The notes under the pieces were generated by a model that saw nothing but the letters and a program-made list of their open reading frames with translations, was not told the origin of the DNA and did no database searches. Shown in pieces: positions 44,098 to 50,775 of a stretch of DNA of 64,000 bases. The position numbers and the translations under genes were made by a program. Source of the DNA: CALJFL01 sp036961205 (GTDB taxonomy: Bacteria; Pseudomonadota; Gammaproteobacteria; Pseudomonadales; Halieaceae); the NCBI GenBank assembly GCA_036961205.1, contig JBALVI010000011.1, positions 18,521 to 82,520 of the forward strand. The letters are read 5' to 3'. Positions within the stretch are counted from its first letter, which is position 1. Each line of letters opens with the position of its first letter.

Positions 44098-44673
44098 TTA
44101 ATCCGCTGATTCGCTCAAAAGTTTATACAGCATGTGGCCTAATTGTTCGGACAATTTTTTAGTCGAAACGTTAAGATTGGAAGACGTGATGCAGTAGCCT
44201 TCAATAAAGGGCAATAGAATAGCAACCGCATTATCCAGTTGCTGCCTCTGGCAATTCTCGGGCGCCGTTTGTTCTAATGCTTCAAAAAGCATCGCATGCA
44301 ACTTTTTGTAATATTCATTTACCGCTTTTTTTACTGCGCTGTTACGTTCCGCTATTGCCCAAATTTCTTTAAACACAACAGCACAATCACTGCTCTCAAT
44401 ATCATTTAAAATATGTAAGACCAGTAGACTTAATTTTTTTTCTGAGTCCTGCTGTTCGGGAAACGAAAACACTTGCATCGACTCTGCATACTCTACTAAA
44501 AAGCCTTCCAGTAAAGCCCCTAAAAGCAGCTCCTTAGTTTTGAAATAATACTGCACATTACTCAGCCTCATATCAGCTGCCGCAGCGACCTGCCGCATAG
44601 TTAAGCCTTGATCACCCGACTCTTTTAAAATTGCCATGGAGCAATTTAATATGTGCTCAGTTTTCGAACTCAT
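44098..44673 (-). CDS. TetR-family repressor, autoregulated
   Basis: 191 residues. KTEHILNCSMAILKESGDQG, then LTMRQVAAAADMRLSNVQYY and FKTKELLLGALLEG form the DNA-binding domain. The C-terminal domain is helical with a TetR_C-like EIWAIAERNSAVKKAVNEYY. It is divergent from the saccharopine-dehydrogenase-like gene at 44805. The region between contains a palindromic site placed to control both genes. The base composition of this pair is more AT-rich than the flanking lipid genes, suggesting separate acquisition. Confidence 0.9.
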   Translation of the reverse strand: MSSKTEHILNCSMAILKESGDQGLTMRQVAAAADMRLSNVQYYFKTKELLLGALLEGFLVEYAESMQVFSFPEQQDSEKKLSLLVLHILNDIESSDCAVVFKEIWAIAERNSAVKKAVNEYYKKLHAMLFEALEQTAPENCQRQQLDNAVAILLPFIEGYCITSSNLNVSTKKLSEQLGHMLYKLLSESAD

Positions 44674-44710
44674 TTACTTCTCGGTTATTCATTCTTCCCT
44701 TTGGCCTGGA

Positions 44711-44772
44711 AATATATAGCAGTTGACACAGTAGGTCAACTGACCTATATTCTGATTTGGTCAAGTGACCTA
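44711..44772. promoter_or_regulatory. Divergent overlapping promoters with two TetR operators
   Basis: Plus strand: TTGACA (44723-44728), 17-base spacer, TATATT (44746-44751). Minus strand: TTGACC (44739-44734), 17-base spacer, TATATT (44716-44711). The palindrome TAGGTCAACTGACCTA (44732-44747) sits in the plus spacer and over the minus -35 box. A second near-copy, TTGGTCAAGTGACCTA, is at 44757-44772. A repressor bound there would block both genes. Confidence 0.85.
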
Positions 44773-44804
44773 ATTATTTAAATAGAGAAACTGGAATATA
44801 TATT

Positions 44805-45899
44805 ATGAGTAATCTTCAAGACAAAAAGGCAGTACTAATTGTTGGCGGCTATGGCATTGTCGGCAGGCAGATTGCGTCGATTCTAAGGCAGCGACATCCA
44901 AAAATTCCCTTAATAATTGCAGGGCGTGATTTCAACAAGGCAAAACAGTTTGCAGATACTCTTGGTTATGCTGAGGGTATCGCAATGGATGTAACAAAGG
45001 TTAGTCAGATATCGCCCTTATCCGGAAAATTGGCGGCGGTAGTTACTGCAACCAATGATCCAAATAACTACGTTTTGTTAGACACCATTCGTAATCATAT
45101 TTCTTACATTGATGTTACGCGTTGGACCGCGCAGCTCAAAAAGGCAATTATTGCTATTTCAGGTGAAAAGATTACTCAACCAATCATATTTTCCTCCGCA
45201 TGGATGGCTGGTACAGCAGCTCTATTGACGAAAAAAGTATCCGAGCAATTCTCAATTATTGACACGATAGACATTGATATACTTTACTCACTCAAAGATA
45301 AGGCTGGGCCTAATTCAATTGAATATCTCGATCAACTTGGCACACCGTATGAGGTTCTTGATGGTGGCAATATTAGAACCGTTAAGCCAATGACTGAACC
45401 CAAGCATGTAGAGTTCGAAAGCGGCTTTAGCACTAATACCTACCGCTTTGATACTCCTGACCAACTTACATTGCCAATGTCTTCTAGTGCAAATAGTGTT
45501 TCAGCGCGCATTACATACGATGATAAGCGCACTGTCGGCTTGTTATCGTTTATGGTTCGATCGGGACTTTGGCGCATTATTAATAGACCTATGTTCAAAA
45601 ATTTCAGACATTCGTTACTCTATAATCCAGGCGAAGGTGGCCCCCACGAACTCCTTGTGACCGTTATAGGTAAGGGAGCTGACGGCTCATATAAAACTGT
45701 TCGCGCTAGTCTGTTGGATGATGAAGGCCAGACTCACCTAACAGCGCTAGGCTGCGTAATTCAAGTTGAACGCGCTTTGGCTATTGGTGGTAATTCAGGG
45801 ATGCATCATGGGGTAACTTTTCCAGAACGTCATGAGGATATTGATATAGCCCTCGCCACACTTCAAGATCATGGCGTTAGAATTTCAATTGAAAGTTAA
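44805..45899 (+). CDS. Saccharopine-dehydrogenase-like NAD(P)-binding oxidoreductase
   Basis: 364 residues. Rossmann start AVLIVGGYGIVGRQIASIL, then IIAGRDFNKAKQFADTLG, a pattern shared with saccharopine dehydrogenase N-domains. YIDVTRWTAQLKKAI and FSSAWMAGTAALL follow. The end GNSGMHHGVTFPERHEDIDI is like DUF-type tails on this family. It is the sole target gene of the divergent TetR and is AT-rich in codon use. Induction by the TetR ligand, perhaps a toxic or unusual metabolite, is inferred. Substrate unknown. Confidence 0.8.
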   Translation: MSNLQDKKAVLIVGGYGIVGRQIASILRQRHPKIPLIIAGRDFNKAKQFADTLGYAEGIAMDVTKVSQISPLSGKLAAVVTATNDPNNYVLLDTIRNHISYIDVTRWTAQLKKAIIAISGEKITQPIIFSSAWMAGTAALLTKKVSEQFSIIDTIDIDILYSLKDKAGPNSIEYLDQLGTPYEVLDGGNIRTVKPMTEPKHVEFESGFSTNTYRFDTPDQLTLPMSSSANSVSARITYDDKRTVGLLSFMVRSGLWRIINRPMFKNFRHSLLYNPGEGGPHELLVTVIGKGADGSYKTVRASLLDDEGQTHLTALGCVIQVERALAIGGNSGMHHGVTFPERHEDIDIALATLQDHGVRISIES

Positions 45900-45914
45900 A
45901 TCGCATTATTAGGA

Positions 45915-46737
45915 GGGGTACTGACAAGTAAACTCACTGAAGCTGGTGGAATCTGGCGATGAATACATACAAACGTCACAGATTCCCGCCAGATATAATC
46001 CCCTACACCGTCTGGCTCTACTACCGCTACAATCTGAGGCGCGTGGTAACAGCCACCGCGATATTGAAGATCTTCTAGCCGAGCGCGGTATTACAGTTAG
46101 TCGCGAAGCGATCCGACTTTGGTGCATCAAATTTGGAGCCATTTTTACTCGCCGTTTGAAGCGAAAACACGGAGGCTACGGCGACACCTTTTACATCGAT
46201 GAAGTCGTTGTGAAGATAAACGGCAAGCGGCATTACCTGTGGAGAGCTGTCGACCAGGATGGCGACGTGGTCGATGTATTCCTGCGGGCGAAGCGTGATG
46301 GCGCTGCTGTTACCACGCGCCAGCTAAACGCTTTCTTAAACGGTTATTACGCAGTCAGGGCGGCGAGCCCCGAAAGATTGTGACTGACAAACTGCGTAGT
46401 TATGGTGTTGCTCACCGGGAGTTAATGTCCGATGTGATCCACAGTACTGAACAATATGAGAATAATCGGGCCGAGCAATCGCATGAGATGACCAGAGTCA
46501 GGGAGCGAGGGATGCGTGGTCCGGCATCCCGGAAGTTCAAATCAGTCCGACAGGCACAGAGATTTCTGGGCACCCATGCCGCTGTCAGAAACCTTTTCAA
46601 TTTGGGCCGTCATCTGGTTGGAGCCGAGCACTACAGGAATCTCAGGATAAGTGCGTTTGCAGAATGGAGCGGGGCAGTGTCGTGATGGCGACCCACTGGA
46701 TTTCCTTCAACTCAAATACTTAACTTGGCAGAACCCC
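45915..46737 (+). mobile_element. IS6-family insertion sequence, degenerate
   Basis: About 823 bases, normal for IS6. Left end GGGGTACTGACAAGTAAACT (45915-45934) and right end (46718-46737), read inverted, match at 16 of 20 positions. The transposase inside is frameshifted. I see no clear 8-base target duplication at the edges. Confidence 0.8.
45959..46685 (+). pseudogene. IS6-family transposase, two frameshifts
   Basis: Starts MNTYKRHRFPPDIIPYTVWL from the ATG at 45959. A 14-base insertion (46037-46050) relative to the family then shifts the frame to HRDIEDLLAERGITVSREAI, followed by DEVVVKINGKRHYLWRAVDQ and DGDVVDVFLRAK, the DDE core. Around 46360 it shifts again to GGEPRKIVTDKLRSYG, with the final E in YENNRAEQSHE and a tail ending ISAFAEWSGAVS. 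All catalytic residues can be found but not in one frame, so the element is dead unless rescued in trans. Confidence 0.85.
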
Positions 46738-46760
46738 CTTGTTAGTACCCTAAAAATAAA

Positions 46761-46787
46761 TTGACCAAACGTACGTATTGGCGTACG
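46761..46787 (+). promoter_or_regulatory. Promoter/operator of yefM-yoeB
   Basis: TTGACC (46761-46766) is a good -35 box; TACGCT 17 bases later is a weak -10. Two CGTACG palindromes (46770-46775 and 46782-46787) lie in the spacer and over the -10, a likely site for self-repression by the antitoxin-toxin complex. Confidence 0.55.
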
Positions 46788-46809
46788 CTTTGTGAGTCGG
46801 AGGTGATTT

Positions 46810-47052
46810 ATGACTACATTCAACGCAACTGAGGCCCGCTCCAAACTTTATGCCCTCATTGACGAAACCACGGATACGCACCAACCTATTGTTATTACAG
46901 GAAAAAGGGGCAATGCTGTCCTGTTGGCGGAGGACGATTGGAATGCCATCAACGAAACTCTTCACCTATTGTCGGTCCCCGGCATGAGGGAGTCCATACA
47001 AGAAGGGTTGGCGACCAGCTTAGAGGATTGTGATCAAGAACTGGATTGGTAA
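46810..47052 (+). CDS. yefM: YefM/Phd-family antitoxin
   Basis: 80 residues. MTTFNATEARSKLYALIDET, then HQPIVITGKRGNAVLLAEDD, is the Phd/YefM N-terminal DNA-binding and dimer domain. The flexible C-terminal end EGLATSLEDCDQELDW is the toxin-binding part. GGAGGTG precedes the ATG. Its stop overlaps the start of the toxin by one base (TAATG). It neutralises and co-represses with YoeB. Confidence 0.92.
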   Translation: MTTFNATEARSKLYALIDETTDTHQPIVITGKRGNAVLLAEDDWNAINETLHLLSVPGMRESIQEGLATSLEDCDQELDW

Positions 47053-47312
47053 TGTGGCAGCTTTACTATACAAAGCAATCCCAAAAGGATGCTCGAAAAC
47101 TTGCTTCTTCCGGGCTTAAAAATAAAGCTCAAGAGTTACTGGCCATTATTCAAGCCGATCCCTATCAAAATCCGCCACCCTACGAGAAACTAGTGGGCGA
47201 TCTTTCGGGCGCTTACTCTCGCCGTATCAATATTCAACACAGGCTTGTTTACCAAGTATTAGAAAAGGATAAATCAATTAAGGTTCTTCGGTTATGGAGC
47301 CACTACGAATAA
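47052..47312 (+). CDS. yoeB: YoeB/Txe-family toxin
   Basis: 86 residues from the ATG at 47052. MWQLYYTKQSQKDARKLASS, YEKLVGDLSGAYSRRINIQH and the closing LRLWSHYE are the YoeB signature, including the conserved RRIN, H and Y residues used for ribosome-dependent mRNA cutting. It is complete and directly coupled to the antitoxin, so this is an intact module. Confidence 0.92.
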   Translation: MWQLYYTKQSQKDARKLASSGLKNKAQELLAIIQADPYQNPPPYEKLVGDLSGAYSRRINIQHRLVYQVLEKDKSIKVLRLWSHYE

Positions 47313-47394
47313 TGAAATCTTGTACCTGGCGAATCTCCAACTTGAGCTCCACCTACCTCGCACCCCTAACTTAATCGAGCCACTCCCAGATTTC

Positions 47395-47660
47395 TCAACC
47401 ACTCCACCCCAAACTTGTCCGCATCAGTCAATTGTGGATCACAGACACTCCCACCGCTTATGAGTCGGCGGGCGTGTTGGGTGCCTGGGCAGTAAGCCGA
47501 AGAAAGCTAACAGGTTTTTCTGGTGGGGTAGGGCGGGGGTGCTAAGACCGAGCTTATACCGAAACTGGTGGTGGATTATGCCGAGCCGGGTGGCAGTAAG
47601 TTGAAGAAGGGTAACTGGTTTTTGAAACCGAACTTTGGGGTGGGGCCGAGCTTGGTTGTG
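47395..47660 (+). repeat. Dispersed structured repeat, copy 2 (hairpin 1 deleted)
   Basis: The 5' block CTCAACCACTCCACCCCA matches 63580 of copy 4 and runs to GGATCAC. It then jumps to hairpin 2 (about 47441-47484, loop TTATGAG), so hairpin 1 and about 100 bases are lost. The A unit starts at 47488 and the B unit at about 47591. The short frame PKLVVDYAEPGGSKLKKGNW is open but its ATG is ATA. Confidence 0.75.
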
Positions 47661-47800
47661 AAGTGGTGGCGGGTTTATGCTTTTTCAACCGAACTGCGTG
47701 GGCAGATGGATTGGCTAGATTGGGTTGAAGGGTGGGAGGTGCCCCGGGCAGGAACCTAAGTGTCTGCATTTATGAATGAACTACGAATTCGCCATGCACA

Positions 47801-48004
47801 GGACGCAGCAAAGTCCTAACGGTGTTGTATATATCGATGTGGTCGGCGATTCGATACGACCCCAAGATCAAAGCCATGTACGAACGCCTGGTGGCCGCTG
47901 GGAAGCCCAAGAAAGTAGCGCTGGTGGCCTGTATGCGCAAGCAGCTGACTATCCTGAATACGATGATGAAGAACGGCACTCATTGGGACGAAAAACTGGC
48001 ATAA
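47801..48004 (+). pseudogene. IS110-family transposase, C-terminal fragment
   Basis: Frame GRSKVLTVLYISMWSAIRYD followed by PKIKAMYERLVAAGKPKKVA and LVACMRKQLTILNTMMKNGT, the conserved end of IS110/IS1111 transposases (transposase_20 domain), with a stop at 48004. The DEDD half is missing. Not functional. Confidence 0.82.
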
Positions 48005-48100
48005 ACCCTTGGCGGGAAGCATAGTCACTTGTCGATACCCAAGCGATGACTCTGGCAGAACCACCGCAGCGACCGCAAACTTCAACTTGTCGATACCTCA

Positions 48101-48391
48101 CTAAATGTTTGCGTATCGCAGCGGGCTAACATTAATCTCATTCTCACGCTCCATTGCCTGAGACAAATCATAACTGGCCTGCATGCGCACCCAAATATCA
48201 GCATTACCGCCAAATGCTTTCGACAAACGTATTGCCATATCAGGTGAAATACCCGCAAGCCCATTAATCACACGCGATAACGTGTTACGAGTCACGCCCA
48301 AATGAGCTGCACCGTCTGTAATATTTATATCGGCAGCCTGTAGCGCCGTTTTAATCTGTCGCCCAGGATGTGGTGGTCTTCTCATAGCCAT
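48101..48391 (-). CDS. higA: HigA-family antitoxin
   Basis: 96 residues from the ATG at 48391 (AAGGAG upstream), chosen over an in-frame GTG at 48409. MAMRRPPHPGRQIKTALQAA, then the HTH ITDGAAHLGVTRNTLSRVIN and GLAGISPDMAIRLSKAFGGN, followed by WVRMQASYDLSQA. It follows the toxin gene by 24 bases on the minus strand. It binds toxin and the shared promoter. Confidence 0.9.
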   Translation of the reverse strand: MAMRRPPHPGRQIKTALQAADINITDGAAHLGVTRNTLSRVINGLAGISPDMAIRLSKAFGGNADIWVRMQASYDLSQAMERENEINVSPLRYANI

Positions 48392-48415
48392 ATCAGTTAC
48401 TCCTTTCACAATTGA

Positions 48416-48694
48416 TCAATGGTAATCGCCATAATCAACATCGAATGCATCTCCGTCTTTCATTCGAAACCAGATGCGGAAATTACCAGACACCCAAACC
48501 GCTGAAAACCCTCTTAGCTTGCCGCTCAACTTGTGCAGGTTCCAACCTGGTAAGTCCATATCTGACGGCTGCATCGCGTTATCCAAACGGAAAAGAATAT
48601 CTTCAACTCGCTCAATATGATCCGCTTTGATTCTGCTCGGATCACCTTTTTCGTAAAGCTTCTTCAACGCCCGGTTTTTAAACGTCTTTATCAT
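48416..48694 (-). CDS. higB: HigB-family toxin
   Basis: 92 residues from the ATG at 48694. MIKTFKNRALKKLYEKGDPS is the typical HigB start, with GWNLHKLSGKLRGFSAVWVS and GNFRIWFRMKDGDAFDVDYG following and DYH at the end. A longer frame to 48778 starts before the operator and is unlikely. Complete with its antitoxin, unlike the locus at 43.1 kb. Confidence 0.9.
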   Translation of the reverse strand: MIKTFKNRALKKLYEKGDPSRIKADHIERVEDILFRLDNAMQPSDMDLPGWNLHKLSGKLRGFSAVWVSGNFRIWFRMKDGDAFDVDYGDYH

Positions 48695-48701
48695 TCTTGT
48701 A

Positions 48702-48722
48702 GTGTATCGCGCATCGATACAC
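48702..48722. promoter_or_regulatory. Operator of higBA (perfect 8-base inverted repeat)
   Basis: GTGTATCG and CGATACAC flank a 5-base centre (CGCAT) seven bases upstream of the higB start. Position and symmetry are those of a HigA-bound autoregulatory operator. Confidence 0.7.
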
Positions 48723-48830
48723 TTGTCATTTCCTATTTTGGACCATAATTGAAAATCAATCGAGGTAACTACAGGCATGATCAGGGCTGAAAAATATAGA
48801 AGGTCTACCCCACGTTAACTCGCCTCAGAC

Positions 48831-49155
48831 AAACACCATGCATCACACCAATAGATATCCGTCTATAACATTTCTCCCATAGTCGGAGGGTGTAACCCCC
48901 GTAACCCTATGATTACGTAACAAATTTATTCCACATCCTGATCTGATCCACACACCGTCCGCTTATGAGTCGGATGCTCTGTGGAGAACCTGGGCAGTAA
49001 GCCGAAGAAAGCTAACGGGTTTTTCTGATGGGGTAGGGCAGGGTGGCTGAGACCGAACGATATCCGAACTTAGTGCTTGTCTATACCGAACTGAATTTCA
49101 GTAAGTCGAAGATTTGAAACAGCTTTTCTAAATCGAACTTCGAGCTGCTTCCGAA
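48831..49155 (+). repeat. Dispersed structured repeat, copy 3
   Basis: 5' block from about 48831, hairpin 1 at 48878-48911, hairpin 2 at 48948-48984 (loop TTATGAG), A unit from 48992, and a decayed B unit at about 49097-49153. The short frame is broken by stops here. It marks the left border of the catabolic island, in the same orientation as copy 4 at the right border. Confidence 0.8.
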
Positions 49156-49495
49156 ACTGGGTTGGTGGGGTGACAGGGACGACGGGTTGTTTGGTGGTTT
49201 TCAGGTGGAGGATGGTCGCGGCTTTATAGAATCTCATAAAAATTCTACAGGCAAATATATTGCTCGATCTGGTGAAAAAGGGGGCATACCCCGGGTAAAA
49301 AACTGAAGATCAACCCGTCGTACTCGACGTACTCGACACAGGTGATGTGGTGTATGGGGTTGGTGTGTTTTACTGGCGTCGGGAGCGGTCGAAATTAGAC
49401 CAGCCTGTTGAAACCAAAAAATAATTCGCATTTCTACTTCCACATCGAGGTTCATAACAACTGTACTATGATGTTCTCGATAAGCCGCGAAGGTT
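49156..49495. other. 340-base leader before island MFS gene
   Basis: No gene recognised. The minus-strand frame at 49234-49599 is antisense to the MFS start. TACTCGACG/TACTCGACA form a short tandem repeat near 49320. Promoter for the MFS gene presumably lies here. Confidence 0.4.
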
Positions 49496-49504
49496 TTGCC
49501 GTCT

Positions 49505-50644
49505 ATGGATAAAGCAGGGCAAGATATGCCAATGAAGCCAGTTATTGGCGCAGCTATGATGTCTGCGTGTGGCGCCGCTGTATTTCTGGTTCTGCCCATG
49601 CTGGTAGGGCAAATAATCGATTATCGCGGCTTGGATGAAGGCCAGGCGGGTCTGGTGGCCAGCACATACTTTGCGACTTATCTATTGAGTGGCGCATCGG
49701 CGTTTTTCTGGATGAACCGCGTTAACTGGCGCGTGGCGGGTTTGGTGGCCTATCTGTTGATGGTTGTTGGTTTACTACTGGCGATTTTCTCCAATAACCA
49801 GTTAACTCTATCCTTGTGTTTTGCCATCAGTGGCGTTGGTGGCGGCATGTTATATGCTCTTGGTGTGGCGGTAGTCTCCTCAACCGCAGACGCAGATCGC
49901 AATTTTGCCTGGGTTCTTGTAGTCCAGCAAATTGTTGCGGCTTTACTACTGTTAGTTATTCCGCCTCTGGTAACCCCGATTTGGGGTTTTACGGGAACGC
50001 TGTCCGTGCTTGCTATGGTTGCTGCTTTTCTTGCCATATCGTATCGGTGGATACCACTTTCCCGGCCGGTTGCCAGTGAGTCTTTCACTGGGGCGCAAGG
50101 CGACGGCAGTCCCGTGCGCTGGGCACTTTTTGCCATGTTGCTTCACTTTGCCGCGCTGTCAGCTCTATGGGCATTTGTAGATCGGCTTGCCACTCGCAAT
50201 GGACTGAGCGAGGAAGCCATTGGCAGCGGGTTGGCGATCTCCATGTTCGCCGGTTTGGCAGGCGCATTACTGGTTACTCGCATGGCTGATCGGTTTGGCC
50301 GCAAGCTACCACTATGGTTCGCTGCGGCTGGGTTTTTCGCTGTGTGTTACGGTTTTCAACGTGAGTTCGGGTGGGGGCAGTTTGCGGTTCTGGCCGCAGT
50401 ACTATCGTTTGTGTGGAATTTTGTGTTGGCCTACCAGATGGGGATTGTCGCCGGCCTGGATAATGATGGTCGCTATGCTGTCCTTATCCCTGCGGCGCAG
50501 GCCTGTGGTGCGATGTTGGGCCCGGCTGTAGGAGGGTGGCTCATAACAGCCGCAGGATATACTGAACTCCTTACTGTATCAGCTGGTGCGGCGCTAGCGG
50601 CCACACTGATTTTTTCAAGGTTTTCAGCATTAAGCCAGAGGTAG
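49505..50644 (+). CDS. MFS transporter
   Basis: About 379 residues from the ATG at 49505; ATG 49526 (AGGG upstream) and TTG 49496 are alternatives. Twelve hydrophobic segments, with the motif ADRFGRKLPLWFAA after helix 8 and DEGQAGLVASTYFATYLLSG in helix 2. It is clearly paralogous to the island's other MFS gene at 61096 (both have a NWR/NWK-type loop after helix 2 and end short). Likely inner-membrane uptake of the island's substrate or an intermediate. Confidence 0.85.
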   Translation: MDKAGQDMPMKPVIGAAMMSACGAAVFLVLPMLVGQIIDYRGLDEGQAGLVASTYFATYLLSGASAFFWMNRVNWRVAGLVAYLLMVVGLLLAIFSNNQLTLSLCFAISGVGGGMLYALGVAVVSSTADADRNFAWVLVVQQIVAALLLLVIPPLVTPIWGFTGTLSVLAMVAAFLAISYRWIPLSRPVASESFTGAQGDGSPVRWALFAMLLHFAALSALWAFVDRLATRNGLSEEAIGSGLAISMFAGLAGALLVTRMADRFGRKLPLWFAAAGFFAVCYGFQREFGWGQFAVLAAVLSFVWNFVLAYQMGIVAGLDNDGRYAVLIPAAQACGAMLGPAVGGWLITAAGYTELLTVSAGAALAATLIFSRFSALSQR

Positions 50645-50775
50645 AGCAAAAAATGTACTCTCTAGTGGGTACAGTCCAATAATTTCCCCCCTTGATAACC
50701 ATTAGGGGGTACCCCGGTAAGAGTGAAAAGGTAATAACATCTGACCCCAGATAATACTTAAAAAGGTAGGATGTC

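Noticed and set aside
47568..47759. Small plus-strand ORF MVDYAEPGGSKLKKG...
   Set aside because: It lies inside repeat copy 2, starts within the repeat's short frame and continues into non-repeated sequence. No ribosome-binding site, so not called as a gene.
47776..48085. ORFs on both strands across the IS110 fragment
   Set aside because: They are other-frame shadows of the clear IS110 C-terminal frame at 47801-48004.
43526..49155. Integron-like cassette array (toxin-antitoxin genes separated by repeats)
   Set aside because: The repeats lack paired RYYYAAC/GTTRRRY core sites and attC-like symmetry, no integrase is present, and cassettes are not uniformly spaced or oriented.
49234..49599. 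121-codon minus-strand ORF
   Set aside because: Antisense to the MFS start and leader, with low-complexity composition and no family resemblance.
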